Shown piece by piece: positions 22,367 through 33,926 of a stretch of DNA of 64,000 nucleotides (its first letter is position 1; every line of letters begins with the position of its first letter). Where the stretch lies: the NCBI GenBank assembly GCA_014529385.2, contig CM043942.1:48094244-48158243 (forward strand), read 5' to 3'. A program made the position numbers and the translations under genes. The DNA comes from Adiantum capillus-veneris. Lineage: Eukaryota; Streptophyta; Polypodiopsida; Polypodiales; Pteridaceae. The notes under the pieces were generated by a model that saw nothing but the letters and a program-made list of their open reading frames with translations, had not been told where the DNA came from and ran no database searches.

Positions 22367-23690
22367 TTCTAATGGAATATGCTAAAGCATCAATGTGCAC
22401 ATGGAATATCTTTTCCCAATCTGGTGCCTTTAGTACAGGTGTTGATATAAGGTTTTCTTTCAGCTTTTGGAATGAAGTTTCACACTTCTTGGTCCACTCA
22501 AAATTGACTAGCAAACGATACAGAGGTTGTGCGATAACTGCATACATGTATATGAATCTTTGATAATATCCGCAGTGCCCCATGAAGGATTGCACTTGTT
22601 TCGCATTAGTAGGCCTGGGTAGGTCTACAATGACTTTGACTTTGTCTAGGTCTGTGGTTATGCCATTTCTTGAGACAATGTATCCTAAGATTCATCCTTG
22701 CTTAACCGTAAATACACACTTTTCCGGGTTAAGACAGATTCGATATGTCCAGCACTTTTCAAAGACCTTTTGCAAATGATCCATATGTTCCTCTCGCAGA
22801 AGAGAGTGTACACACAGGTCATCCATGTAAATTTCTATGAATATTCTTAGGTATTCCTTGAATGCATGAGTCATTAACCTTTGGAAAGTGGCTTGTGCAT
22901 TAGTTAAACCAAATGGCATAACTCGATATGCATAAATCCCCCATTCTGTGGCAAACACTGTTTTGTGTTGATCCTCCGTTGCTATTGCCAGTTGGTTGTA
23001 TCCTGAAAACCCATCCAGAAAGGAATAAGCCCGTTTCCCTGCCACTCGCTCAAGTACATGTTCTGTAATTGGCAAGGGATAATTATCCCTTATGATTTCT
23101 GCATTCACCTCCTTGAGGTTTACACACACGCGTAGTTTTCCATTCTTTTTGGGAACTACCGCAATTGGTGACACCCAATCTGTATGTTCGATCTCATAGA
23201 TGAATTCAACTTCCATCAGTTTATCAATCTCTTCCTTGATTCGTTTAGCAAATGTGTCATTATATGTATAAGGACGTTGTTTGCTAGGTTTTGCATCCGA
23301 TTTCAAAGGAATTGTATGTTGGCATATCAATGGATCAACTCCTTTGAGGTCTTTATAGGACCAAGCGAACACATCTTTATACTTCTTGAGAAGTTGTGTT
23401 AGTTGTGATTCCTCCTCAAGCTCTAAATCGTTAGCTATATTGACTGGCTGAGGCTTTTCACCTGGTTCCGCGAGGTCTATCTTTTTTGCATTTTTAGGCC
23501 CATCGTAAGATTCTTGGTTGGTTCTTTCCCTGACTGGTGGTGTCATGATGATTTTTCTGTCCCGAATAGTAAATTTTCGATAGTGTGATGGTACATTCAT
23601 GTTTCCCTTTTCTGACTCCCCTTTACCATCACTATCTTCTTCCGTAGTCCATATCTCTCTCAAAGACCGTTTCAGTTCTTGGTATTTTGT
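22367..23690 (-). pseudogene. Ty3-F reverse transcriptase and start of RNase H
   Basis: A frame from 23663 to 22692 of 323 codons covers the linker and RT: KYKDVFAWSYKDLKGVDP, QRPYTYNDTFAKRIKEEID, DWVSPIAVVPKKNGKLRVCV, YSFLDGFSGYNQLAIA, YRVMPFGLTNAQATFQRLM, and the catalytic box IYMDDLCVHS (YMDD). A stop at about 22690 is followed by LPRPTNAKQVQSFMGHCGYY and the connection domain. It ends in the first RNase H motif HVHIDALAY at about 22380. In Ty3-D the same region has many more stops, so this is the better template for the family. Confidence 0.9.
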
Positions 23691-23811
23691 TTACGCTCCA
23701 GTTTGGTCCACTCTTGGTCCTTTGTTATTTCTTTTTTTGATTTTTCAGATTTTTGTGATTTTGTTTCGGTTTTAGCTTTTCGTACCTATTTTATTTCCTC
23801 TCACGTTCGTT

Positions 23812-24989
23812 CTATTTGATTTTTGAGAATTTTTTTGATATTTGATCTTTTACACAATCCTCTGATTGTACAAGCATCAAATAGTGAGTTTTACCTTTTA
23901 TCTTGGGCATCAGGTTCTCTCTCGCTTTGTTTCCTGCTTGTTTCCTCCTATAGCGTTCTTGGCGTCTAGGGTGTTGATTAGCAAAATCATAAAATTTGAT
24001 ATTCTCGGATTCATTTCCACGCTCACTTGAGGTGTTTGAACACTTATTATCTGCGTCATCATTTACTTCCAATTGTTCAGAGAAGTTGTAAAACTCTTCT
24101 TGTTTTGGTGGTTCTACCGTCTCCTTTTCTGGTACAACGCTTACCATGTAATAGGGTAACACATCATAGCCATCCTTATTGCAAAATTTTGTTGTTGGAC
24201 TGTCGGTAATGGCACAGACATCCAATGTTGCCAGTATGTGTTCCCATTCTAGAGTTCCAAGGCATCTTCAGGGAAAGGTTCCGGAATATACTCCTTGTCC
24301 TCAATTGCTCTTTCTAAGACGCATTCCTCTCTTCTTAAGCTTCCACAATGTGAAGCTCCGCACATCCATAGCTCTTTTGGTTGCCCTAACCATCCTGGTA
24401 GTTCTGATCCTGCTACTGTAGCTGAATCAAACTCTTCCACCAGTGTTTGGTTGACATCTTTGTAACTATGGTCTTTCAGGTGTATTTTAGTTGTCGTTTC
24501 TCCATGTCTGAGGTATATGTGGTCATAACCCCAATCTTGGACCATCTTCAGTTGTCGCATGAATGGTCGTCCCAAGATGATATCATAATTGTTCTTTTTG
24601 TCGAAATCGACTATTGCAAATGTATGCTCATACTCGATTCCGCAAGAAGTGACAATCACTTTTTCTAAGAGTCCTAAAGGCTTCTCCATGAACCCATCTG
24701 CCAATTGCAGTTTCATTCTGGTAGCCCTCAAAGCTGGTTTTCCCCATTTTTTCCAGATTTCCTTGGTGGCGATTGCAACCCCCGCTCCACTGTCAAGAAT
24801 AGCCTTGGAAACTACTCCTTGGAATTCTACCGGTAGCGTGGTGTTTCCGTCTTCTCCCTCGCAATATTCTCCAACCTTATTCAATGGTACTGGCCTAGTG
24901 TTTAGTTGAGGCCTGTCCAACTCTCTGATCCCTTCTTGTAGCTTCAAGGGGGTTCTTTCACTCCAAATTTTTCTAGGCATTTTCGACAA
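23812..24989 (-). pseudogene. Ty3-F protease and pro-RT linker
   Basis: A frame from 24989 to 24249 carries the retropepsin: NKVGEYCEGEDGNTTLPVEF, then AILDSGAGVAIATKEIWKKW (catalytic D-S-G), and YDIILGRPFMRQL. It overlaps the end of the Gag frame by 17 bases in another frame; Ty3-D reads through this point, so this is a frameshift rather than a programmed site. A second frame (24225-23812) covers the conserved linker with TKFCNKDGYDVLPYYM. The linker is acidic then basic, with no known domain. Confidence 0.85.
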
Positions 24990-27471
24990 TGGTCCACATG
25001 TTTGGCCGTAACCTTAGGAGTTCTGCTAACGTGATTGTGCATGCCACCGAAGTGCATAACAACTCAATCAATCCTTGCGAATCCATCACCTTGTTAGAAG
25101 AAAGTATTTGAGATGGGATTGCTCTCACTTCCGACTTAGCTTCGTACTCTCCCAGGTAAGAGGGTAAAGTTCTCAAAGAGTCTGGTTGGCTGTGCCCCGA
25201 ACTAATTGATCCTTGATCTCCCCCTTGTGAATGTATCTCCAAGTTCATCTGAGATCTTGCCTCAAATTCTTCAATAGGAGGTAAGATCACACTCTTTTCT
25301 TTTCTCGTGCTAGTCATGTGGTTACTCATCCTATTAGCCTCGTTGGCGTCACGGATTTGCTTCCACAATTCATTTAGACCGTTATAGTCCTTACCCATTT
25401 CTGGCAATATTTTAGGCTGGAACCCGTCACTTGCCCCATCGGTGGTATTTGGCACTATGATAGGCTCTCCTCTAGACTCATAGTCATTAGTGAGTCTTTC
25501 CTTTGTTTCCTCATGTTTCCCTAATGTTGGTTGGATAGGGGTTGGAGCTGGTGCTTCATGACAATTTGCCGGTTTACCCAGCGGGTCTTCCATCAATGAT
25601 TGAGCCGTCTCGATCATCTTTCTACACATATCCAAAATCTGCTTTTCTATTTCTGCATATGGATAAGTCATCCACCTTTGCTCCTGGGTTTGGTTCTTTT
25701 TAAGTCGAGCTTCATAAGCTTTTAGAAGCGCATCCAACAGCTCGTTTACCTTGTCTGCCAGTACAGATCCTCCTAATCCTGCACTTTTGGGCTCTGCTAT
25801 TTCCTTGGGTGCTACGGCTGCTGTGGTGTGTGAGCTTAAGCTAGCTAAATCCTCTAACCGCTCCAATTTGTCCTTGGTATGTTTCAACTCCTCAGATAGG
25901 GCTAGTTGCTCTCGTTCTTTCCTGGCTTTCCTACGCGCCTTTCTAGCTTTCCAAGTGCTTCTCTGATTTTTCGTTTCTGAACTTTGGGCATCGGTTTTTG
26001 GTTCTTCAACTATGGGTTCATTCGTTCTTCTTTGGGCTTGGGCCCGTGTTACCGCCTGAATAGGTATGATTGTTTCATTTTCCGATCCTCCACTGGAAGG
26101 TACTGTTTCTAACATGTTCAAGGTGGTTTTTGCTCCTTTGCTCGGGTTTTTAGGGCAATCGGGAATCAAATGAGTAATTCCGCATTCTGGGCAATACGCA
26201 TTGGCTCTAATGATTTCATCATGAGGGCAGTCTCTCAACCAATGGTCTCCTCCACACTTGTAGCAGGGTCCCTTGGGTTGTTGAGGTGCTCCTTGAGCTC
26301 CTCTTTGTTGGTAAGCATGTCTCTGTCCACCCATGCCTCCATTGGCTATGAACATCAGTGTTCGTTCATCTAGGCTATATCTTCCTTCTCCCGCGGCTTG
26401 TGCAGCAGTTGGTGGTCCTTGATTCCCTATCATGGTCCATGGTTCTGGTGTCGAGGGTTCTTCTGGTGGATAATAGACAGGGTTTGCCGCATATCCATTG
26501 GGATCTTCATAATATGCATGCATAGGCACCAAAGCCTTTTCTTCTGATTCAGTTATTGTTGGTGTGTATCTTATACCAACTGGTGGTAATCTTGGTAGGG
26601 GTGGTTGTTGTCCCAACACCGGTTGTGGTCTTTCTACACCTACAGGTCCTAGTAAGTTGCCTGCTTGATATCTAGGCATCAATGGAACTTGAGGGGAAGC
26701 TACTGGAGCTTGGGGAGTGTAAGGTCTCTCTCTCACATATCCCTTGTTATAATAACATTCCTCGGTCCCATGGTTTGTCCATTTTTGTTCAATAGCACAC
26801 CACTTGGGCTGTTTAGCCTGGGGTTTGGTGTACAAGTTGATCTTTTTTAGCACTTCATCTACGAGATGCTCCTGGTTTACCTCTACTTCTCCTTTCGGTG
26901 CTGTCTTAGAAGACCTGCTTCCACTTTGCTGTGAAGAAGAATCGTCATCAAGGTCCTTGAACTCCCCTTCTTTGTAGACCGCACAATTGTCCACAAGGTA
27001 CAGAGCCTCCTTGGTCAACTCATTCAACGTCGTGCTCCTCTTCATATGTAAGTCTTTCTGGAGATTTGCATTCCTTATTCCTTGGATGAATATCAGCATA
27101 AGTCTGGACTGAGTTGGCAGTTCTTCAACAGGACAGAACTTAACATATCTTTTTAGTCTTAGGACTGCCTTTCGTACAGATTCTCCATCTTTTTGTTTGA
27201 ATTTATGGATCTGTGAGACGGTATTATGAGCTATTCCTCTTTGAAAGAATTCCTCGATAAACTCGTCAAACACTTCCTCCATTGACTCAAAGTCTCTACG
27301 CTCTACAGAGTCAAACCAAGTGGCAGCATCATCCTCTAGGTTTAGTCCAAACCCTACAAATTGGGTGGGAAAATCTAACACCTCTTTGGCTCTAATTACA
27401 CGCACAAAGGCTGCTACATGATCTCTTGGGTCTCTGCTTCTTGTGTATTTCTTGTTTACCCATTTTTGCAC
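24973..27471 (-). CDS. Ty3-F Gag with two CCHC knuckles, long open frame
   Basis: The longest open frame in the window, 832 codons. Residues ~1-175 match the retrotransposon Gag core (HVAAFVRVIRAKEVLDFP, DDAATWFDSVERRDFE, HNTVSQIHKFKQKD, LIFIQGIRNANLQKDL). A WCAIEQKWTNHGTEECYY motif is next. A Pro-rich stretch then precedes two zinc knuckles of unusual C-x2-C-x3-H-x4-C spacing: CYKCGGDHWLRDC and CPECGITHLIPDC (about residues 400-440). A basic, Glu-rich coiled-coil segment and a Ser/Thr-rich tail follow. The true start lies upstream in another frame (27482-28224), so a frameshift separates them. The role is RNA-binding capsid and nucleocapsid. Confidence 0.85.
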   Translation of the reverse strand: MQKWVNKKYTRSRDPRDHVAAFVRVIRAKEVLDFPTQFVGFGLNLEDDAATWFDSVERRDFESMEEVFDEFIEEFFQRGIAHNTVSQIHKFKQKDGESVRKAVLRLKRYVKFCPVEELPTQSRLMLIFIQGIRNANLQKDLHMKRSTTLNELTKEALYLVDNCAVYKEGEFKDLDDDSSSQQSGSRSSKTAPKGEVEVNQEHLVDEVLKKINLYTKPQAKQPKWCAIEQKWTNHGTEECYYNKGYVRERPYTPQAPVASPQVPLMPRYQAGNLLGPVGVERPQPVLGQQPPLPRLPPVGIRYTPTITESEEKALVPMHAYYEDPNGYAANPVYYPPEEPSTPEPWTMIGNQGPPTAAQAAGEGRYSLDERTLMFIANGGMGGQRHAYQQRGAQGAPQQPKGPCYKCGGDHWLRDCPHDEIIRANAYCPECGITHLIPDCPKNPSKGAKTTLNMLETVPSSGGSENETIIPIQAVTRAQAQRRTNEPIVEEPKTDAQSSETKNQRSTWKARKARRKARKEREQLALSEELKHTKDKLERLEDLASLSSHTTAAVAPKEIAEPKSAGLGGSVLADKVNELLDALLKAYEARLKKNQTQEQRWMTYPYAEIEKQILDMCRKMIETAQSLMEDPLGKPANCHEAPAPTPIQPTLGKHEETKERLTNDYESRGEPIIVPNTTDGASDGFQPKILPEMGKDYNGLNELWKQIRDANEANRMSNHMTSTRKEKSVILPPIEEFEARSQMNLEIHSQGGDQGSISSGHSQPDSLRTLPSYLGEYEAKSEVRAIPSQILSSNKVMDSQGLIELLCTSVACTITLAELLRLRPNMWTIVENA

Positions 27472-27481
27472 TTGAGAAGGT

Positions 27482-28224
27482 CTAATTCTTCAACGGTCCA
27501 CAAACCTCATCATTGGATCCCCGTCGTAGTCGATACACCTCATCAGGCCTTTTGTAATAGGCTGGTTCCTCTCCCAATGGTGCTCCTAAGCCATAATTTC
27601 TAACGGTTCTCGCTGGAGGTGGTTCTTCTCTTCGAACTCGTTCCATGGGTGGTCCTCCAGGCTCTGTTGACCCTTGAGTCTTTGGCTTACTCTCTGCCTG
27701 ATACCTTGAATAGAGTGGTGGTTCTTGCAAATCCCTAAGCCCTCGTGCAGCTTGATAACCATCTCGGTTTCGGTCTGGTTCCATTGTTGCACTCTGTCGA
27801 AGCCATGCCTGCAATGATGGTTGGTTTGCTGGTTGGTCTTGGTTGTTGACCCCTTTTCATCTCGGAATCTATCTCCATCATCATACACTCGGATTATCTC
27901 CAATCTTTGAGCTGGCCTCTCTTCGATACAAATGCACTTGCGGCCTCGATAGTCTCAATAGACTAGGGCTCCTCTCGAGTTTGTTCCCTCCAAGAAGATC
28001 ACCATGAGCCTGGAATCATTCAAAAGATTTTGGGAGGTGCTTCCTCCTCGCATAGGTCCATCATAGGTGAAACCTCCTGGCTGTTGACTACCCATCATGA
28101 AGAAAGATTTGTCTGACGAAGTGTCAGTATCACTACCTTCCTCAATAATCGGTGCTAGCAGATCTAGCCTTGCCTGAGTTACACTCTCTTCTATGGACAC
28201 TAAGCTACCTTGGTCACCTGCCAC
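27482..28224 (-). pseudogene. Ty3-F Gag N-terminal region, frameshifted
   Basis: Starts MAGDQGSLVSIEESV and includes EGSDTDTSSDKSFF and RGALVY, then after a stop IEERPAQRLEIIRVYDDGDR. It aligns with the N-terminal frame of Ty3-D (39059-40003), which has GSVSDTSSERSYE and IEDRPSEFKDLVPVSYSGDR. The Ty3-D protein is longer here. A stop at 27955 and frame changes near 27900, 27800 and 27480 break the reading. Function unknown. Confidence 0.65.
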
Positions 28225-30098
28225 TTTCTAGTCTCTAACAATGCATCTTCCTGATCTTAAATTCATCAAACTTATCAATGCAATTTATCACAAATTCAAC
28301 CACTCACCTGGCAATGGGTCAGTTTCTGCACAACTTCTTGCTCTGGCTGAATATACCTGTACACAAGCGTTTTAATTTCGGCAATCGAATCAAATTATTT
28401 ATCTGCTAGAGGTTATCTTAGTAATGATTGGTATAAATGGAGAGTTAATCTCAACCACTACTATATTTTATACACTGCTGATGTTTTGAATTAGGTTTGC
28501 TAATCTGAAACTGTACTACCCTCAGTTGTTGGTCAATTTACGCAAAAAAGTCTGAATTCAGTCTTTTGCTTCGTCAAATGGGCAAACAAGGTCCAAATTC
28601 ACTTCTGAAAGAAGTTCTGGAACCCTAAAGCCAAATGGGACCTCATTGTCTATGCTAGGTCAAATTTTCTTTGCAGTATACCCAATAGACATCCTACGCG
28701 TAGGATGTCTCCAGCTGTGTTTTGCCTGGATTTTAGCACTGTTGTTCCCTCTTGTTGTGCTGAGCTTACAACTGCTTTTACCTTTTGATTTGGACACCTA
28801 TTAGCTGGTCAATGAGTCAGAAATTTGTTCCGATAGCCTGTTGATGGTATTGATCAGTTTAATCAACTCCAAATTGGACCAAAATTGACTAGGAGGCTTG
28901 CCTTAGGCTATCTAACACCTTACTATGCTCAAAGTCAAAGTCTGCTGGCTTCATTTTCTTGTATTAGACATCCTACGCGTAGGATGTCTTTTTCATCATA
29001 ATGGTTTCAAACTCAAAGCCCAGGCTCCCCTTGAGTTGCTGATCACTTTGGTATACTCAGAATTCAGTTTGGAGTCCCAAATCACTCAGAAGACATCCTA
29101 CGCGTAGGATTTCTTTTTGGCCTGTTTGACCCCAGATTTGTCCCACAGCTTCCCCTTGATGTCAGTAACGTAGTGGTATGCTTAGATTTTGGTTTGGATG
29201 TCAAAAAGTCCCAAATTTCAGCTGTTTTTGCTTTTTCAGTCAAAAGTGCTTGAGTCCGCTTTGAATCCAATTTTCTTACCCAAATGAAGTGAAACCTCTT
29301 TCAGTCACTCAATATATCATGCAAGACATGCTCATGCAGCCATCTTATGGTTTTGGTTTCAAAATAATGTTTTGCTACTATTTGGGTAGGAAGTCTAGCA
29401 ATTTCAGTCTATCTGGCCTTATCTTGTCAAGCTATGGCCAAATTTCCACTTTCCAATTGAAATTAGGGTAAACCCTCCCTCCTGAACACACTGGTCAACT
29501 CAAAATCCCAAAATTCCTCCCAGATTGGCCTGTAGACATCCTACGCGTAGGATGTCTCCTGGCTTAAAATTAAAGTTTTTTCTGACAGGAATGCTCCTAA
29601 TGCTCTGTAGATCTATCATAGATCTATCAAAAACACTCACAGTAACTTTTGGACTTCAATTAGGCTTTCAAACACACTTTTGCGTCTTTTTGCGTCTTTT
29701 ACAAACTTGTAATGATTCTACCAAGCAAGTGTACATGCATGAAATGCTCTAGATCCTGAATCATGATGTCCTACTTACTCTACTCCTACCTATCGTGTGA
29801 AATGGTGATAATGGTGTTTTTGGTTGCTTTTTGGCCTCTCCGGACTCTCAAGCTCTCCTCTCACTGCTTCTACCACTCCAACTCCTACTCTAGGAATCGA
29901 CTACTACCTAAAACTACCTAAGTCAACCTCGTCTACCTAAGTCGAAGGATCTAGGCCAGACACACGCTTCCTAGACTCCCTCTAAGACCTAGAGAGTCCT
30001 CCACCCTCTGATCCTATCTAAATGTAAAGCAAGACTCTTGGCAAGCCAAAAATCCCAATCCTCAAGGATTAGTTTTGGTCACCTACCTAAGGTTTTCG
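28225..30098 (-). other. Ty3-F 5' leader with palindrome array
   Basis: About 1.9 kb of sequence without supported ORFs between primer site and Gag. It carries four 24-bp palindromes at 28687-28710, 28966-28989, 29091-29114 (one mismatch) and 29534-29557. A long structured leader of this kind is shared with Ty3-D. Confidence 0.8.
28687..29557. repeat. Ty3-F palindrome array, core ACATCCTACGCGTAGGATGT
   Basis: Each unit is 24 bp: the 20-bp core with AG before and CT after. Spacing start to start is 279, 125 and 443 bp. A half-site (CACGTAGGATGTCT, 30466-30479) lies in the LTR. The outer bases match the Ty3-D palindromes, but the eighth and seventeenth bases are C and G instead of A and T, so pairing is kept. 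Confidence 0.92.
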
Positions 30099-30115
30099 TC
30101 CCGGCAGCGGCGCCA
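30099..30115 (-). other. Ty3-F primer-binding site (tRNA-Asp type)
   Basis: Minus-strand TGGCGCCGCTGCCGGGA, one base from the LTR end. It is nearly the complement of the 3' end of plant aspartate tRNA (TGGCGCCGTTGCCGGGG), as used by Athila-type elements. Confidence 0.8.
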
Positions 30116-30116
30116 A

Positions 30117-30746
30117 TGTTGGACGGATACGCCGCGACGGACGTCAGCACAGCGAGAACTCACCTAACATGTAACGTCAGCTAAGGACGAAGCTTGACCC
30201 GCAGGTGCGTGGAAGCAAGCATAAGGTGTCAACCTACACTCGACCGACTCCTAACCAATTCCTACAGAGGTCTCTACCAATTGTCTAAGTCACAGCCTTC
30301 AAGAGTGCAAGAGAGGAAACTTCCTACAACGCTTTCTAGAGCCGAACACCTATCAAACAATCTCGAAACACCATGGAACTTGAACGAGACCCTACTAATA
30401 CCAATAGGTCACTCTCCCTAAGGTCTATGAACCAAAATCCCGACCCAAAACACCTGGTGCAGAAACACGTAGGATGTCTAGCCGAAATCTGCAGGTCTTC
30501 ATTTCCAAAATCTAAAGTGCCTAATGTGTAGTTCTACTCAATGTGAACGTGTGGATATGCTGCAATGCAAAATCGGACAACGTATGCTCACCCAAACAAC
30601 CGATGAAGCTCGTAGAAGGAGCTCACAAAGCCGGACCGTACGCGCGCAATGTTGGTATCGGCGCGTAGCTCTAGTCGTGAGCAACACGCTACACTTCTCT
30701 GCACTCGATTCCGACCATCGGAGCACACGTAGCGTCAAGATGAAGC

Positions 30747-30802
<56 letters not shown>

Positions 30803-31085
30803 ACAATACGCTCACGCACAGACTTCAAACCCGTTTTAAAATGACAAAAGGTTTTTCATTAAGGTCAAAAAGTGGTATATATACCTTACAATGTCTCAAA
30901 CCCTAAAGTTCCAAAATCAACCATCTACTCAATCTAACTATCAAAACTGGGATACAATTTGGAAACTTCTGTAAGTCCCAATAATTACAAGGTGAAAAAT
31001 TGGGTTTTCCTTAATGAATGAATAATTACAAAAATAAAAATCCTCCGAGTAGTTAGATGCCGTGGGGTGTGTCCAACTTCTAACA
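30117..31085 (-). repeat. Ty3-F 5' LTR (969 bp)
   Basis: On the minus strand it begins TGTTAGAAGTTGG and ends TCCGTCCAACA. It has TATATATA at 30876-30883 and a (GA)n tract (plus strand CT, 30750-30798) about 85 bp downstream. No second copy is in the window, so the boundaries rest on the TG...CA ends, the primer site and the change to Ty3-G coding sequence at 31086. Confidence 0.8.
30876..30883 (-). promoter_or_regulatory. TATA box in Ty3-F LTR
   Basis: TATATATA lies 85 bp upstream of the (GA)n tract, the same arrangement as in the Ty3-D LTRs. Confidence 0.55.
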
Positions 31086-31599
31086 CATTGGGCAAGGAGC
31101 TACGATAGAGACAATGGTCAAGGTGGGTGATCTACCAGAGACATTTGTTGCCTTGATTGACCATGGCTTAGAAATAAACATAATGTCAAAGAGCTTATTC
31201 AACAAGTGCAAATTACCAATGGACACAGATCATGGTTGGATGGTTAAGGTAGCAAATAATTCATTAGGTGACTTATATGCAGCTTGTCCTAGTGTGAAAG
31301 TGACTATTGGAGATGTAAAGGAAGAGCAGAATTTCTTTGTACATGACACATCTTCTTATGATCTCATCCTTGGACAACCCTACATTGTAGGGATTAGAAT
31401 GGAAACAAAGCTAATGGATGATGGTTCTGCTTATGCTAGGATAAGAAGTAAAGATGGAAAACATGCTGTTCAATTTCTCACTGTCTGTGTGCATCATGAA
31501 AGAAATCGTGACAGTCTCCGAGAGAGCCCATTGCCCAGATTGAGTAAAGAGTTTTATGATCATCAAGAGAGAATGGGTTTTGGCCAGGTACCATTGTAG
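31086..31599 (+). pseudogene. Ty3-G protease
   Basis: The frame contains ETFVALIDHGLEINIMSKSLF, in which the catalytic D-S/T-G reads D-H-G, then FFVHDTSSYDLILGQPYIVG, the second hallmark (hydrophobic-LG-P). About 160 codons are open. The D-H-G change suggests loss of activity. The start is lost to the Ty3-F insertion. Confidence 0.75.
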
Positions 31600-32066
31600 A
31601 GCGGGATTATGATGGTACAAAAAGGGAAAGGTTTTCACATAAGGAGGTTTTCTGTACAGGTTTTGCAAGTCTAAAAGAATATGGATATGTCTCTTTTCTA
31701 AAATGTGAGAACTTGAGTCAAGGTTCCTGCAAACATGTCCATAGTCTAGGAAAGGAGTGGAAAGAACATGGTTTGCTAGGAAACAATGAAAACATAATAG
31801 GTGTGTTTGAAGAGTTTTCTTTTGTGGACACATTACAAGATCTGCAGTCTATAGTAGATTATCCTTTGCATGACCAAAATGAGATAGTGAAAGTGTGCTC
31901 ACTTGAAATGTACAATGTGGTTGAGGCATTTCAAAAGGAACAGGAGGATAGGAAGCAAAAACATGAAGTAAAGGTGGACACCAAGTACAAGACTATGGCA
32001 AAGAAGGTGAAACCAGTGGCACTTCCTTTGCCAAAGGAATGCAAGTAAAAGCTAGAACATGCTTCT
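31600..32066 (+). pseudogene. Ty3-G pro-RT linker
   Basis: A frame at 31713-32048 (111 codons) with ENIIGVFEEFSFVDTLQDL and a Lys-rich end. No domain recognised. A stop at 32046 precedes the RT N-terminal region. Confidence 0.5.
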
Positions 32067-33785
32067 TTGCAACCTAGTCTCAGATATCCAAAAGGGATTG
32101 GACACAGGTTTACAAAGGAGTCTCTAAAGCAATTGAAGATTGGGAACGAGGACTCCTTGACACAGGTTGAAAGGGAATGTTTTGAAGAGATGCTCTCTAA
32201 ACATGGAAAAGCATTTGCATTTGAGTCACATGAGATAGGATGTGTAGATCCTCCCGTTGTTTCTCCTATGGTGATCTTTACCATGCTCATGTACCTTGGA
32301 ACTTACGGCCAATACCAGTTCCAAAGGCTCACTTACCAAAGTTAATTGAGCTGCTAAGTGAGAAGATCAAGATGGGTATTTTGGAGCCTTCATGTGCTCC
32401 ATACTCAAACCGGTGGTTCACAGTACCAAAGAAGAATGGAGCTTTGCGCTTCATCCAAGATATGCAGCCAGTCAACAAAGTCACAATCAGGAATATGGGT
32501 ACAGGGCCAATTGTGGATGAGTTTGCAGAAGCATTTGCAAGAAGGGCAATATATTCTATGGGAGATTTGTACTCAGGGTATGATCAATTCCAACTAGCAA
32601 TGGAAAGCAGGGATCTGCTGACTACCATGAGGACACCTTTGGGTTTGGTAAGGATGTGTACCTTACCACAGGGAGCAACCAATTCAGTTGCACATATGAT
32701 GACTGGTATGAATAAGGTCTTACGTGACTTTATTCCCCAAGTAACTATGCCCTTTCTTGATGATGTTACTATCAAAGTATGTGAAGTAAGTAAAAGATGA
32801 AGCTTTGGATTCCAAGGGGTGCCGCAAATTTGTGGCACAACACATAGATTATTGTGACAAGATCCTATCCAGACTGGAAGAGGTGAACCTTACCCTCTCA
32901 GGACAAAATTCTGTGTTTGGAGTGAAGGAGGTGTTGATTGTTGGGCACATGTGTGGTCCCAATGGGAGATGCCCTTGTCCAGTAAAAATTGATGCAATCC
33001 AGAAGATGAAGGAGGTATACATATCTATGAGTGAAGTTTGCAGATTTCTTGGTGCATGTGTGTTTTATGTTATATGGATTCCACATTATGCACATGTAGC
33101 AGATCCTTTGTACCAGTTGTTAAGGAAAAATCAAAAGTTTCATTGGGGAGACGCACAAGCAAGGGCTATAAGAAAGCTAAAGGATTTGCTACAACAAGAA
33201 CCGACTTTAAGAAAGGTAAACTATGAGTGTGGAAAGCCAGTAATAGTGACAGTGGATACGAGTCCGATAGGAATTGGATGGGCAATATGGCAGGATGACG
33301 AAGAGGGACATAGGTATGTGGTAAGGTTTGGAGCCAAGGTTCTAAGTACTCAACAAAGGAACTACCCATAGGTAAAATGGGAGTTGTGGGGCATGGTCAC
33401 AACACTAAAGTGTGAAAAGGAGTACTTGATTGGAGCATATGTGGTTGTGGAAACAGATTTTCTGCCAATCCTTGGAATGATTACAAGTTGCTCAGCACCA
33501 GACATTGCCATGCTAAGATGGATTGCCTACATTAAGTCCTTGAATCTTGAGTTCACGCATATTGCAGGAAAAGACAATCCGATAGCAGATATGCTATCAA
33601 GGGCAAGGTATGAGGATGGGCAAGACATGGTAGATGATAGTGAAGATGTAGGCACAAGGTTCTACTCCATTAATCATGTTGAGCATAATGATGTTGGCAC
33701 ACCTAGTGCACTTGAGTTGTTTTTAGAAGAAAGAAGATTGGTTGCTTATTGGTCATTATTTGAGTACTTTAACAAAACAGGGTGA
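32067..33785 (+). pseudogene. Ty3-G reverse transcriptase and RNase H
   Basis: Motifs: SKHGKAFAFESHEIGCVDPP, then (frame change near 32250) IPVPKAHLPKLIELLSEKI, RWFTVPKKNGALRFIQDM, IYSMGDLYSGYDQFQLAM, TPLGLVRMCTLPQGATNSV, and a catalytic box MPFLDDVTIK (FLDD, not the YxDD or F-x-D-D-I of its neighbours). After a frameshift near 32800: HMCGPNGRCP, VCRFLGACVFYVIWIPHYA. The RNase H part has VIVTVDTSPIGIGWAIWQDD, a stop at 33370, and FTHIAGKDNPIADMLSRA. The DLYSGYDQ and LPQGATNS motifs mark a distinct lineage. Confidence 0.85.
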
Positions 33786-33926
33786 TTGGTTGAGCATGAG
33801 TTTAAGAGGATACACAGAAAAGCATATGGGTACTTTCTGTAGGATGGTTACTTATGGAAATATCCAAAATAGAGGGGTGCTATACCACAAAGGGTAGTAT
33901 GTAACAAACAGAGTCAAGTAAAGCTC

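Larger units (their letters stand above)
22367..31085 (-). mobile_element. Ty3-F: large Ty3 element, 3' part deleted
   Basis: In coding direction: 5' LTR (31085-30117), tRNA-Asp type primer site, a ~1.9-kb leader with 24-bp palindromes, Gag, protease, RT, and the start of RNase H, where it stops. Integrase, anything downstream and the 3' LTR are missing. The protein order and sequence are homologous to Ty3-D. The outer LTR end at 31085 directly abuts Ty3-G pol, suggesting insertion into Ty3-G; the other end is fused to the Ty3-E stub by a deletion. Confidence 0.88.

Noticed and set aside
30524..30844. About 100-codon frames through the Ty3-F LTR
   Set aside because: LTR sequence with (CT)n; no conserved protein.
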